DNA of 64,000 nucleotides from Saccharophagus degradans 2-40 (GTDB lineage Bacteria; Pseudomonadota; Gammaproteobacteria; Pseudomonadales; Cellvibrionaceae): positions 4,525,684-4,589,683 of the forward strand of contig NC_007912.1 in the NCBI RefSeq assembly GCF_000013665.1, in the 5' to 3' direction. The notes under the pieces were generated by a model. That model did not search any database and was not told the DNA's origin. It saw only the letters and a program-made list of their open reading frames with translations. Positions 1-9,290 of this stretch are shown here, one piece after another. The first letter of the stretch is position 1. Every line of letters begins with the position of its first letter. The position numbers and the translations under genes are program-made.

Positions 1-1229
1 TCACCTCGTTCAGGCTTTTCGCCCCGCGCCTTAAGCCGTTTGTATTCTGCATCAGCAGTAACAAGTGCTTGAGCACGGCTGTGATAGTAGCTCGAAAGTT
101 CTTCTATGTACTGGCGTAAATACGGCTTTAGCGGGGCGCGCTGCTCTTCACTGCGCTGTGCCCAAAACTCACTATTAATGCCGTAGTTTTGCACATACTC
201 TTCTTTAGCCGGCAAAATTTCACTTGGGAAATTGCCGAGGTTATATACCTCAATGGCTTTTACGCTAAAGTCTGGCGCTTGGTTTGTAGTTGGGAAATGC
301 TTTACGTAATGGCGATAGGTATCGGCACTATCACGATAACGGCGCTTCTCTAAGTACAAGTCACCCAATTGCATATACAACATATATTGGTAGTGACGCT
401 GGCCTAAATTGTTGTACACCTCGGTAATGGTTTCGGCACCGTCTATATACGAGAACACAATAGCCACAATGCGCAACGTGTCTGCTGCCATATTTTTTTG
501 GCTGTTGCTCATTTCTTCCGACGACTGCCCTTCGACCAAAACCGTATCTAACACTTCGGTAAAGGAGCGAATAGACGCGCGATAACTATTGCGCTTAAAT
601 TGCGACCAACCGTGCATATACACAGCGTTTAAGTAGAAAGGGGTTTCTTTGCCGCGCGCCATAACCTGGGCGTACAGTTTTTCCGAAAGGGCATAGTCAC
701 CTTCGCTAAAGGCTAACTCGGCACGACGGAATTCAGCTTCTGCAGCGTAATCTGATTCTGGGTGGTCGCTAACCAAAGCGCCCAACACTTGATTGGATTC
801 ATCGAGCTTACCATCTAACGCATAAGCCTTAGAAAGCTGATACAAAATACGCTCGTTCGTTGGCGTGTCATCCACACCTTGTCGCGCTTTGTTTAGCTCA
901 AGCAATTCTTGATACATGGTAATAGCGCCGCCAAAAAACTCCCCCTGTTCTTCGGCGGTAAGCTGGCGATTTTCGCTGCGCGCCATTTCTATATCGGCTA
1001 GACGAATAAGAATTTTGTGGCGTATTTCAGGGTCGATCGCCACTTCTAACGCCGAGCGATAACTTTTTTCAATTTCGCCAAGCTCTACCCGCGGCACTGG
1101 GTTTAAGTCGTCGGGTACTGAGGCGGCCTCTAAGCTTGCCAAGGTGCGACCATACTTTGGCCCATCGTCGCTAAACATGCTACAGCCGCTTGCGGCAACC
1201 ACTAAACTAGCTAGAAGAAGACGTTTCAC
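1..1229 (-). CDS. TPR-type lipoprotein, 3' end beyond the window
   Basis: An open frame starts at a GTG whose bases overlap the TGA of the upstream 624-residue gene (GTGA overlap) and stays open to base 1, so about 409 codons are visible and the C-terminus is missing. The N-terminus MKRLLLASLVVAASGC has a lipobox-like end with Cys16, suggesting an outer- or inner-membrane lipoprotein. The body is helical with repeated 34-residue-like units (for example around LYQLSKAYALDGKLDES and AEAEFRRAELAFSEGDYAL) typical of tetratricopeptide repeats. With the two genes upstream it forms an overlapping three-gene run and probably one envelope complex. I do not recognise the specific family. A link to gliding or TonB-type motor accessory TPR proteins is only a guess from general architecture. 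Confidence 0.75.
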   Translation of the reverse strand, partial: MKRLLLASLVVAASGCSMFSDDGPKYGRTLASLEAASVPDDLNPVPRVELGEIEKSYRSALEVAIDPEIRHKILIRLADIEMARSENRQLTAEEQGEFFGGAITMYQELLELNKARQGVDDTPTNERILYQLSKAYALDGKLDESNQVLGALVSDHPESDYAAEAEFRRAELAFSEGDYALSEKLYAQVMARGKETPFYLNAVYMHGWSQFKRNSYRASIRSFTEVLDTVLVEGQSSEEMSNSQKNMAADTLRIVAIVFSYIDGAETITEVYNNLGQRHYQYMLYMQLGDLYLEKRRYRDSADTYRHYVKHFPTTNQAPDFSVKAIEVYNLGNFPSEILPAKEEYVQNYGINSEFWAQRSEEQRAPLKPYLRQYIEELSSYYHSRAQALVTADAEYKRLKARGEKPERG

Positions 1230-3100
1230 TGGCCGTCCTCCACTGCATCGTAATCGGCTTGCTTGTTGGCTTTATCGTAAAGGCGAGCTATAGACAAACG
1301 GCTTTGCGCCAAGTACTGCAGAATGTTGTAGCGTTGGGTTTCTAACACATCGTAAATTTTGTCGCGCAGCGTATCTTGTTTGGCAAGTAGCGCGCGATCT
1401 ATACGCGCTTTTTCTGCGGTTAAACGATTGTGGGCTATATCTAGCTGCTGAAGGTAGGGCGAAATATCCTGCGCCTGACCCACAATTTTTTGAATAGATT
1501 GGTGACGAGCTCGAACTTGAGTAAGCGTTTCATCCAACTGCGCCAATACTTTTTCGGCGTGCCATAAACGGTCTGAAAACTGGCGGCTGGCATTCCACAA
1601 TAAAATACCGCGATAGCGGCGCATGGCTTCTTCGGTTTCGTCAATAAACGGATCTGAGTCGCGCACTAATTCAATAGTGGCTGCAGATCGCTCTACGCGG
1701 TGGATTAAATCGGCTTCCTCGCCTTTGGCTAGCGCAAAATAATCATTGCTTGCCTTGATTTGCTCAATTTTCGCTGCCATGGATTCGCGCTTGGCAACCA
1801 TTTCGTTAATCTGCTCGGTTAACTGCTGCTCGGCCAGGTACTGCATTTTTGCGGTGCGATCAAACTCGCGCGCATCGAGCATATCGGTGTAAAAGGTAAG
1901 TTTTTCTAGCCAGTTGTTGTAGGTATTTTGAATGGCGAGTAAGTCGCGCAGTTCGTGCACTTCCTTTTCGAAATCTTCTCGCGAAAAAAGCGCCACTAAG
2001 TAGCTAATTTCTGGGGTTAGCTGATTTTCTTTGGCGTAGCGCAACCAATCTAAACGCTGGCTGCGACTAATTTTGAGCACCTCCAACATGGAGTCGCCCT
2101 GTAAGTTCGCCATAATATCGTCAATTTCAACTAACGCCGCCGAGAAGCGACCCTCTGCGCGCTGAAAATGCTCAAGCGCCAACCCCTCTTTGCCCAACTG
2201 TTCGTAGGCATAGGGCACAGCTACCAAAGCCTCTTGGGTATTGGCATCCACTAACGATAAGGTAGAGAGGTGATACCAAGGTTTTAGTGCCTCGGTGTAA
2301 TCGTCTAGCTCCGCTGCGGCCCAACCGTACCCAAGTAACGCACGACTCGACAACGGGCTATCGAGACGCACCTTAGAAAACTGCAAAATAGCTTCGTGAG
2401 GACGGCCGGCAAATAGCAAACTGTAACCAGAAGCGGTCATGGCTTTATCGTAAAGGGAGCGATGCTCTTCGAGCTTAAACTCTTCTTCTTCGAACTTTGA
2501 ATAGTAAGCCAACGCGGCGGTGTAGTTTTGTTGACGCGCCCACGCCGAGCCCAAATTGAAATACAAATAAGGCAGCCAGCCTTGCTTAGGCTGCTGCTTG
2601 GCCAAGATAGATTCTGCACGCGCTAGGTTGCCCTGCTTAATGGCTGTGCTCACGCGCAGCGAGGTAAGTTCGTTGGCAATATGCTTGGCGGGTTTGGGGC
2701 TGATGCGATTGGCGGCGTCTTCTGCGGCATACCAGTCGCCCTGCTGATAGCGCATACGCGCAAGGTAAAACCAAGCAGCATCGCGCACATGCACTGGCCG
2801 ATTCTGCTCTAAAACGCGCTCAAATATATCGCCTGCGTACTGATCCATCCCGTACGCGAGGGCAAAGCCACCCTCCATAATATCGGGGTTATCACCGTGG
2901 CCGCGCACACCACCGCGCTGTTTGGCCAGCAGCAATTCCGAGAAAGCGGTAATGTGCTCTTCTTGAAAATAGTGATACAGGGCAACGCCGTAGCGCAAAT
3001 CGGCCACAGCAGTAAGAGGCTCTTCTTTAGCGAAGGCCGAACAAGGTAACGCAAGGCAAACAGCTAGCAGCCCGCGTTTGGCGACACTTACAGCTCCCAT
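1226..3100 (-). CDS. secreted TPR/coiled-coil protein, middle gene of the three-gene envelope operon
   Basis: The 624-residue product begins with a basic, hydrophobic leader ending around SAFA (residue 24), so it is predicted to be exported to the periplasm. Residues about 30-330 are helical repeats of TPR type (ALAYYSKFEEEE and ALLGYGWAAAELDDY are examples). Residues about 410-560 are rich in E, K, Q and A and look like a coiled coil. The start lies 13 bases inside the end of the gene upstream and the stop overlaps the GTG of the lipoprotein gene downstream, so the three are almost certainly translated together. No enzymatic motif is visible, and a scaffold role is inferred from the repeats. 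The exact start is uncertain: a GTG four codons in (MGAVSV, the first V) or nearby is also possible. Confidence 0.75.
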   Translation of the reverse strand: MGAVSVAKRGLLAVCLALPCSAFAKEEPLTAVADLRYGVALYHYFQEEHITAFSELLLAKQRGGVRGHGDNPDIMEGGFALAYGMDQYAGDIFERVLEQNRPVHVRDAAWFYLARMRYQQGDWYAAEDAANRISPKPAKHIANELTSLRVSTAIKQGNLARAESILAKQQPKQGWLPYLYFNLGSAWARQQNYTAALAYYSKFEEEEFKLEEHRSLYDKAMTASGYSLLFAGRPHEAILQFSKVRLDSPLSSRALLGYGWAAAELDDYTEALKPWYHLSTLSLVDANTQEALVAVPYAYEQLGKEGLALEHFQRAEGRFSAALVEIDDIMANLQGDSMLEVLKISRSQRLDWLRYAKENQLTPEISYLVALFSREDFEKEVHELRDLLAIQNTYNNWLEKLTFYTDMLDAREFDRTAKMQYLAEQQLTEQINEMVAKRESMAAKIEQIKASNDYFALAKGEEADLIHRVERSAATIELVRDSDPFIDETEEAMRRYRGILLWNASRQFSDRLWHAEKVLAQLDETLTQVRARHQSIQKIVGQAQDISPYLQQLDIAHNRLTAEKARIDRALLAKQDTLRDKIYDVLETQRYNILQYLAQSRLSIARLYDKANKQADYDAVEDGQ

Positions 3101-3732
3101 TCTTTAATATCAAATTCCGGCTGCATGTTAGAAGTCGCGTCGCGTATGCGAAGCTCCAGCATTTTTGGGTCGTCGTCTTTTTCAACAACCATGGTGGCGG
3201 CGCGTTTGTAATCGCGGCTGTCTGGGCCTTTACCGGTAAAAACCGCAGTAATTTCGTGATCGCCCGTTTTAACGTTGCCTATATATAAACGCTGTATGCC
3301 GCCGCGAATTAACGCGTCATTTTCGCGCTCGGTGTATAGGTGCGAAGCAACAACTTGATCGTCTATTTTAAGCTTTACGGAATCCAGGGTGAAAAATTGG
3401 CCTACATCCATAGATAAAAACACCACCATTTGGGTGTTGGCAGGGAACAGCAGTTCCTCTTCAAGGATGAGCAGGTCACGGTTTAATTCTAGTGCTGCTT
3501 TTTTAAGGTCTTCAATATCTTCGCTAAGCGGTGATGCCGTGGCTTCGGTCACAGCAGCTTGTTCTGTTTCGCCCTCAGCTGCTTCATCTTGCGCAAATGC
3601 TGCGCCCGCCGCCAAGCACATTGCGAGGGCACCAAACCGAAAAAGGTTTAACACGCCAAGACCAAGGCCTTCTAATAGGCGTTTGGACCCACAAAATGCC
3701 AAATTTTGGCAGTTATTAACTCTCAAGGTCAC
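3088..3732 (-). CDS. small secreted protein, first gene of the three-gene envelope operon
   Basis: The 214-residue frame has a hydrophobic stretch LFRFGALAMCLAAGAAFA at about residues 30-47 that looks like a signal peptide, followed by an acidic Glu/Ala-rich segment and then a beta-rich domain (about 75-214). The leader is unusually long if the GTG at 3732 is used. An internal GTG just before LNLFRF would give a conventional signal peptide, so the start is uncertain. The end overlaps the 624-residue TPR gene by 13 bases. I recognise no family; similar proteins are sometimes misnamed AraC regulators, but there is no helix-turn-helix here. Role unknown, probably a periplasmic partner of the two TPR proteins. 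Confidence 0.65.
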   Translation of the reverse strand: MTLRVNNCQNLAFCGSKRLLEGLGLGVLNLFRFGALAMCLAAGAAFAQDEAAEGETEQAAVTEATASPLSEDIEDLKKAALELNRDLLILEEELLFPANTQMVVFLSMDVGQFFTLDSVKLKIDDQVVASHLYTERENDALIRGGIQRLYIGNVKTGDHEITAVFTGKGPDSRDYKRAATMVVEKDDDPKMLELRIRDATSNMQPEFDIKEWEL

Positions 3733-3909
3733 TCTCCAATAACAGGTTAAGCAAGGATAATAACGCCAGAAGGCGGCTTACCATTCAAACCTACATTAAA
3801 AAAAATAGCGCTATCGTCTAGGCCTGCGCGTAACTTTTTACGTGTAATGTGACACACGTTTGATTTCGATCGAGCGGATTGTTTTTGCGCCGACCTTATT
3901 GTTCGATTA
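3733..3909. promoter_or_regulatory. promoter region of the three-gene envelope operon
   Basis: The gap between the ApbE gene and the operon carries the operon's likely promoter on the minus strand. It includes an inverted repeat ACGTGT-N8-ACACGT at 3840-3859 that could be an operator. The right half also contains TGTGA but no matching TCACA, so I do not call a CRP site. No clear terminator for apbE is visible. Confidence 0.3.
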
Positions 3910-4920
3910 TCAGTCTGCAGCTGCAGCTTCGGCTGGCGCGAGGCCGGCGCTGTAATGCACCTTACCTTGGCGATCTATAATTATGCCGTCCACTCCTTGC
4001 AAACTGTTGACCAACTCTAGCCCTTTTTCTACTCCCAGTACAAATACTGTTGTAGATAACGGGTCTGAATCTAACCCCCGTGGCGCCAATATAGTTACAC
4101 TGGTCACTTCCGAAGCTGACTTACCGGTTTTGGGGTTTAGAATATGGTGCACGCGCTCGCCAGTATGCTCATCAATAAAATAGCGCTCGTAGTCGCCAGA
4201 GGTAGACACAGCCGTATCGGTTAACGGAATGCGAATCGCAGCTTTGGCGGCTGGATCCTCTGCCCTTGGGTTTTTAATGCCCACTACCCACGGCCTACCT
4301 TGCCTGTCGCCCAGTAAATAAGAATCCCCGCCGGCACTAACACTAGCGTGTTCGACCCCCATTGTGCGCAGTATTTTAATTGCGTTATCAACCGCGTACC
4401 CTTTAGCAATACCCCCCAAATCAATTCGCACATTTTTATGCTTAAAGAATACACTGCGTGTTTTTTCGTCTAATACAATCAAGCGATAGTTGATGGCGGG
4501 TAATAAATTTTTTATTTCATTTTCTTGCGGTTGTTGATGTGCTCGATAATCGTAACGCCAACCAACAGAGGCGAAGGTAATATCAAAAGCTCCGCCGCTC
4601 AATGCACTTACGCGTAAAGAGTGATGGATTAGCCAATAAAATTCTTCAGAGATTTTTTGCGGGGCTGTAGCTGCATCGCGATTGACGCGCGCCAGCTCAC
4701 TGGTTTCTAGATAGGGCGAAAGCAGTTGGTTTATGCGCTCCATTTCGGTCATTACCGATGTAATGGCAAGCTTGGCGTGCTCGGGGTTTTCATCCCATAA
4801 GGTAACGGAGATTTCCGTGCCCATTATTCCTTGGGTTTCGCTATGCCATAGCGCCCATGCGTTAGAGGCTAACGCAACATAAATAAATAAACCTACAGCA
4901 AGGCGAGTGGGGTAGCGCAT
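3910..4920 (-). CDS. apbE: ApbE-family FAD:protein FMN transferase
   Basis: The 336-residue protein matches the ApbE family, which uses Mg2+ to move FMN from FAD onto a Thr of target proteins such as NqrB, NqrC and RnfG in the periplasm. Visible family landmarks are MGTEISVTLWD near the N-terminus, the DLGGIAKGYAVD segment, SAGGDSYLLG, and the metal-site region STSGDYERYF. The start at 4920 is chosen because MRYPTRLAVGLFIYVALASN begins a normal signal peptide ending near AWA; the frame stays open 20 codons further upstream but that part looks non-coding. There is no lipobox Cys, so it would be soluble rather than a lipoprotein. It lies 141 bases downstream of gspN on the same strand and may be transcribed with it, but a functional tie to secretion is not evident. 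Confidence 0.9.
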   Translation of the reverse strand: MRYPTRLAVGLFIYVALASNAWALWHSETQGIMGTEISVTLWDENPEHAKLAITSVMTEMERINQLLSPYLETSELARVNRDAATAPQKISEEFYWLIHHSLRVSALSGGAFDITFASVGWRYDYRAHQQPQENEIKNLLPAINYRLIVLDEKTRSVFFKHKNVRIDLGGIAKGYAVDNAIKILRTMGVEHASVSAGGDSYLLGDRQGRPWVVGIKNPRAEDPAAKAAIRIPLTDTAVSTSGDYERYFIDEHTGERVHHILNPKTGKSASEVTSVTILAPRGLDSDPLSTTVFVLGVEKGLELVNSLQGVDGIIIDRQGKVHYSAGLAPAEAAAAD

Positions 4921-5061
4921 GTTAAATCCATTTACTTCTCGGTGTGGAAGCGTGCGGCCAAGTATAGCCGCAACCACCACTTAAATAACACATTAACTAT
5001 TGCGTTTAATCGACCAGCAATGAAAAGGATTGATTCAAACTATCCATAAGCGCACAAGCAC

Positions 5062-5832
5062 TTACCAAACTATTTTATAGGCGCCGTCTTCTAACTCTTC
5101 ACCAATAACAGGCAGTGCTTGCACCAAAAGTTCTGGCGCATTGCTAAGCGGTTTAACCGTGCCGTTTAGCTTCCAACCTTGATTGGCCATCCAATCGGCA
5201 TTTAGCTTGGTTTGAAATGGGGCATCCAAGTCAAATACATCTGCCGCTAAACCGCCGCGACCATTTTCTTTTACATTAGCCGCATAAGAGCCAAGCGAAA
5301 ACCAAGTGCCATCGGCGAATACGCGCGCGTTCTGCCAGCTAACACGTGCGTCCATTTTTTGAATGGATTGCGGTGTGACCTCAGCCGAAATGACTTCTAT
5401 AGAGCCTGTACCACTCGCTTTGCCACCATTAGGTAACAACGCATTGACTATAGCTACTGAGCCATCAATCGATACATTTTTTAGCTTGGTTGTACCGCCG
5501 GCCGACTGACATAACTTACCCGAAATATTTTGTCTGGCTTGACTCGCCTTAAATTCCACGCATGGGCTTAACACTAATAAAGACCATGGGCTCAGGGTCC
5601 AAGACACTTTACCTAGCGCAATAGGGTTGCCCGCTATGTCTACTTGGCTTGCGCCGGCTTGGCCGTTCCACAAAGTACCGCGCACACCGGTTAACCATAA
5701 GTTGGGTACAGCATTGTGCACAGCCGATACCGCATAGGCCGCAGGCACACGCGATAAAACCAAAAACAGAAAGTACGCCACTAACGCAAGAATAACGAGT
5801 AAACGGGCGAATTTTTTAAGTATATTTGCCAT
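5062..5832 (-). CDS. gspN: type II secretion protein GspN
   Basis: The 256-residue protein has one N-terminal membrane segment (about residues 9-29) followed by a periplasmic beta-rich domain beginning VPAAYAVSAVHNAVPNLWL and containing GVRGTLWNGQAG, which is typical of the T2SS protein N family. GspN is an accessory inner-membrane part of some type II systems and is absent from many. It is the last gsp gene, 19 bases after gspM, in a 12-gene same-strand run. The order C to N matches the usual operon, which supports the call more strongly than the divergent sequence alone. Confidence 0.88.
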   Translation of the reverse strand: MANILKKFARLLVILALVAYFLFLVLSRVPAAYAVSAVHNAVPNLWLTGVRGTLWNGQAGASQVDIAGNPIALGKVSWTLSPWSLLVLSPCVEFKASQARQNISGKLCQSAGGTTKLKNVSIDGSVAIVNALLPNGGKASGTGSIEVISAEVTPQSIQKMDARVSWQNARVFADGTWFSLGSYAANVKENGRGGLAADVFDLDAPFQTKLNADWMANQGWKLNGTVKPLSNAPELLVQALPVIGEELEDGAYKIVW

Positions 5833-5851
5833 ATAAGTAGGTTAACGCTAA

Positions 5852-6340
5852 TTAGTTTTCTTGGTGGAGCCGAAGCGTAACGGATACCATCCCAATATTG
5901 GAGCTTTCTGCAATGGACATATCTTTAACTTGCAGACCCTTTTCAACTTCCATTTCATTTAGCCATGCAAGCAAACTGTTAAACGACACTTCATCCAAAC
6001 GCAAACGCACGTCTGAACGACCACTTGGTTGCATATTGGATAAGCGCAAACCATGGCTGCGCAAGCTAGAATCAACCAAGTCAACAATAGAAGGGCCACC
6101 GCTGCGACCATTACCTTCGCCGCTGCCTTTAATTTGTGCCGCTAACTCTTTTACGCGCGCCAAAGTAACCACTGCAGATTCGTGTGAGCGCACCTGTGCG
6201 TCACGCATATCGTAAAGCGGTGAAAGTACGCCCATAAATAATATGTAGAGTGCAACGCACACCGAGCACACAACCAGCGATATTTGATCGCGGGAGGAAG
6301 CGTTGCCCCACCACTCTTTAAATTCATTCACGTAATTCAT
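5852..6340 (-). CDS. gspM: type II secretion protein GspM
   Basis: The 162-residue bitopic inner-membrane protein has a short cytoplasmic N-terminus, a membrane helix at about 19-40 (LVVCSVCVALYILFMGV) and a periplasmic ferredoxin-like domain ending in VSVTLRLHQEN. GspM pairs with GspL in the inner-membrane platform that couples the GspE ATPase to the pseudopilus. The start overlaps the end of gspL by four bases (ATGA), so translation is coupled. The size is usual for the family. Confidence 0.92.
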   Translation of the reverse strand: MNYVNEFKEWWGNASSRDQISLVVCSVCVALYILFMGVLSPLYDMRDAQVRSHESAVVTLARVKELAAQIKGSGEGNGRSGGPSIVDLVDSSLRSHGLRLSNMQPSGRSDVRLRLDEVSFNSLLAWLNEMEVEKGLQVKDMSIAESSNIGMVSVTLRLHQEN

Positions 6341-7572
6341 GATTTTTCCTCAGCAACACTCATGCTTGCTTGCTGGATTTCACCTTGCGCACTCACGCGC
6401 AACAATTCAGCGGCCAAACCCATTTTGGCTATGGCTGTGCGCAATGTTTCTAAATCGGAGAAATTTTTGGTTTCTAAATTCACACGCAATTCTTTTTGAT
6501 CGCCGGAATAACGCATGCTGGTTAGATTAACTTCAGGCGTATTTTTTAGCGCCTTTGCGGTGCTGTCTATAAGCATCATCACGTTGGTAGGTTCAGATTT
6601 TCCGCCCTGACCTTTAACCATAGACTCCATTGCACGCACAGGGTCGCTAGAGCGGCCATTAGGTGCAACTTGCTTATACACTGCGAAAATTTCGGAGCGC
6701 ACCCGATCAAATTGCGCCTTTGCTTGAAAGTACTCTAGGCTTACTGCTGCCATAGCCAAAACAAAAGCCGCCGCCGCTACATAGCCGGGTACTTTCCAAT
6801 CTTTAACCCAGCGCATGATGGGCAATTGGCGAGCAAAACGGCCGCGACGCATATTAAATGTGGGGCACAAATGCAGCGGAGAAATACTGCTCCAAAAGTT
6901 ACCTTCACGCAGGCGTATTTCTGGGCCATTCTCATCTAACCATTTAGCAGGCAACCAAGATTTCATGGCTTCCGCTAGCTCTTCTGTTTCTGCTACTAGC
7001 TCGATAACACCCGTAAAATCGTACTCGTGCTTTAACTGGCTAACCACAATAGGAGCGGCCGACTCATCTATTGCAAAGCCGTCGTTATCTGAAGTGCGGC
7101 AATAAAGTACGCCTTCATCCAATACCAAAATAGCGCCAACGGGCTCGCGTACCAGGTGCAGGTAATCGGGCAAAATACGTTGAATATCGCAATTAACTTC
7201 TTCCAGAGAGGCAATAGCGCCCGCCACGCAATCTGCGTGCGCGTAAAGCATTTCAACGCGGTCGCCTTCTACTGGGCCAAATACAAAATGGATGTCGTCT
7301 ACTGGGTCAATAATTTGCTCTTCCATTTCAAACGGAAGTAACTTAGCTAAATGACGTTTAATAGAAGGCTCTACCGTTTCACTGGTAGCCACTACATTTG
7401 TACCGGGCAGAATAAGATGCACAACGGGCGATGCGCGATCACCCAAGGATTCCGCCAGCGCTTCGTTATCGCCAGTAAAGCAATCTTCATTTAGCCAGTT
7501 GCCTTGCTCATCGGCTAAGCGCCACTGCCATAGGCCGTTATCTAATTGTCTGGCAAATATTTTCTCGTTCAC
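6337..7572 (-). CDS. gspL: type II secretion protein GspL
   Basis: The 411-residue protein has the GspL layout: a cytoplasmic actin-like domain (about 1-255) with the conserved HLILPGTNV and LLPFEMEEQI segments, one membrane helix at about 265-285 (VPGYVAAAAFVLAMAAVSL), and a periplasmic ferredoxin-like domain to the end. The cytoplasmic part anchors the GspE ATPase and the periplasmic part meets GspM. It sits between gspK (13 bases) and gspM (4-base overlap). Confidence 0.95.
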   Translation of the reverse strand: MNEKIFARQLDNGLWQWRLADEQGNWLNEDCFTGDNEALAESLGDRASPVVHLILPGTNVVATSETVEPSIKRHLAKLLPFEMEEQIIDPVDDIHFVFGPVEGDRVEMLYAHADCVAGAIASLEEVNCDIQRILPDYLHLVREPVGAILVLDEGVLYCRTSDNDGFAIDESAAPIVVSQLKHEYDFTGVIELVAETEELAEAMKSWLPAKWLDENGPEIRLREGNFWSSISPLHLCPTFNMRRGRFARQLPIMRWVKDWKVPGYVAAAAFVLAMAAVSLEYFQAKAQFDRVRSEIFAVYKQVAPNGRSSDPVRAMESMVKGQGGKSEPTNVMMLIDSTAKALKNTPEVNLTSMRYSGDQKELRVNLETKNFSDLETLRTAIAKMGLAAELLRVSAQGEIQQASMSVAEEKS

Positions 7573-7585
7573 TTTTTATGACCTG

Positions 7586-8650
7586 TTAAAAATTCGCGTC
7601 TGTACGGCGAAGGGTAACAACTTTATCGCCCGCTCTAAAAAGCAGGGCATTGCTACGTCGAGTATGATCACCAACCATTACCTCGCCAAAGAGCAAAAAA
7701 TAGTCGCTGTTTACTGTTAAATCCTCTGTGCTTACTGCGGGGTTATTTCCATGCCCCGACCCCAGCACCATTGCTACTACATCTGAATCTTTAAAGAATT
7801 CAATCGATTCAAAACCTTCGGCACCTCGCCCCTCCACCATTTGCTCAGCTTCTTCAATTGTGAGCGGCACGAGTAACTCTGGGCTGTTCAGCGTGCGCAA
7901 CAACGGTGGCAACATGGTATTTATATTTGTCATTGCGGTTGGATCATTTAATGCAATAACGTAGGGCAATAAACCGCGGTAGAGCTGCGGCGTCATACCT
8001 TTTATAACCATTAATTCGCTTACACTTATCATCGGCCGGTTGGCTATTTGAATTGGTATTTCCAAACTCGAATAGTAGTCCGATTCCGCACCGCCAAAAC
8101 CCGATACATCGTTATCTGGGTCTATCCAATCTATTACTGCGTCGGTAAGTGTTACCGCATCGCCCTCTGTTAAGAATTCACCTTCTTCCAGTTCTATGGT
8201 TTGCAACAAACGTATAAAACGCTTTTGGCTTGTGGTGTATTTTTCGTGCAAAGGTGCACCGGGTTTTTGATTGCCCTTTTTAGCTAGCAGGTTTAAATTA
8301 AGTCGCCCATGAGCATCTTCAATTACACCTTTTATATAGCCGCCTTCATCGGTTGGGAACGGCGGCTGCTCCATTGCCCAAAATTCACCAAGGTGATCGT
8401 ACTCAGTCTCTTCTTTATCTACTTTGAGTGCGCTGTGCACCAAACCTTCTAAGCCAACCATATACGCATCAGCCTGCTGGCTGTGCCAACGATTGGCCGA
8501 ACGCGTTAAGCCCATATCAAAGTGCCAACTCGCTTTAACACTAATGGCCACTACAATTGCGGATATCATCACCGCCAATACCAAAGCCACGCCCTTTTCT
8601 TTGCTTGGCGCGGGGGATTTCGTTGGCCTATTTGTATACTTCAACGGCAT
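7586..8650 (-). CDS. gspK: type II secretion minor pseudopilin GspK
   Basis: The 354-residue protein has a prepilin leader ending KEKG, then VALVLAVMISAIVVAISV, the hydrophobic N1 segment of GspK. Position +5 of the mature protein is Leu rather than Glu, the known exception in GspK, which caps the pseudopilus tip with GspI and GspJ. The large globular region contains the helical insert (DAVTDAVIDWIDPDND-like segment, seen as TLTDAVIDWIDPDNDVSGF) that holds a helix-hairpin-helix-like domain. It starts one base after gspJ ends. Processing would need GspO/PilD, which is not in this window. Confidence 0.95.
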   Translation of the reverse strand: MPLKYTNRPTKSPAPSKEKGVALVLAVMISAIVVAISVKASWHFDMGLTRSANRWHSQQADAYMVGLEGLVHSALKVDKEETEYDHLGEFWAMEQPPFPTDEGGYIKGVIEDAHGRLNLNLLAKKGNQKPGAPLHEKYTTSQKRFIRLLQTIELEEGEFLTEGDAVTLTDAVIDWIDPDNDVSGFGGAESDYYSSLEIPIQIANRPMISVSELMVIKGMTPQLYRGLLPYVIALNDPTAMTNINTMLPPLLRTLNSPELLVPLTIEEAEQMVEGRGAEGFESIEFFKDSDVVAMVLGSGHGNNPAVSTEDLTVNSDYFLLFGEVMVGDHTRRSNALLFRAGDKVVTLRRTDANF

Positions 8651-8651
8651 A

Positions 8652-9290
8652 CTAAAGGCCCTCTACCAAATTAAAAATTCGGTAAATCTCTCGTTCATCC
8701 TCAAGTATTACCGTAATTTTTATTGCAACGGGTAATAATTGTGGCTGCCCTTGCGGAGGCCAACGCTCTAGCCATGCGTTGTTATCAATTGAGCGCGCCT
8801 GTGGCGGAAGCACTTCACCAATAATTTCGCTTACACCCTCAAGCATTTTTTGCGCAAAGGCTTCATCTGGGTCTGGGTTCGCGGGGTTTACCCACGAGTC
8901 CCGCCAAATAGTGTTTTCTTCATAGCGATAGCCCACACGGGTTATCTCCGTTCGCGGAAAAAGCATAGGGTTTGCCTTGCCACCGCGCAAAAACATCAAC
9001 CAATAGTTTTCACTTTTATCTACCACCATCGCAGGGTAGCTATCCCCATAAGGGGTGGTCATGGAGTAACCCAAAGCGTTTTTTAAATCCATTTCCAACG
9101 CCAACCAAAAGCGGTCTATGCGCTGAATTTCTTGTAGCTTGCGCTTGGTTACATCGCTCGCTCTATCGGCCATATCGAATGCTTGAAACGACAAAGCCGA
9201 AACCAAGGCTAAAATAGTAATAGAAACCAGTACTTCAATTAACGTAAAGCCCGACTGCTTACGTGAACATTTGGCTTTAGAGTTATTCAC
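8652..9290 (-). CDS. gspJ: type II secretion minor pseudopilin GspJ
   Basis: The 212-residue protein has a prepilin cleavage site SG|FTLIEVLVSITILAL at residues 14/15 with Glu at +5, and ends in the expected beta-rich domain. GspJ forms the pseudopilus tip complex with GspI and GspK. It overlaps gspI by eight bases and abuts gspK, which indicates coupled translation. Confidence 0.95.
   Translation of the reverse strand: MNNSKAKCSRKQSGFTLIEVLVSITILALVSALSFQAFDMADRASDVTKRKLQEIQRIDRFWLALEMDLKNALGYSMTTPYGDSYPAMVVDKSENYWLMFLRGGKANPMLFPRTEITRVGYRYEENTIWRDSWVNPANPDPDEAFAQKMLEGVSEIIGEVLPPQARSIDNNAWLERWPPQGQPQLLPVAIKITVILEDEREIYRIFNLVEGL

Noticed and set aside
3840-3859. ACGTGT-N8-ACACGT as a known operator or CRP site
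   Set aside because: One TGTGA half-site only, and the inverted repeat does not match an operator I recognise.
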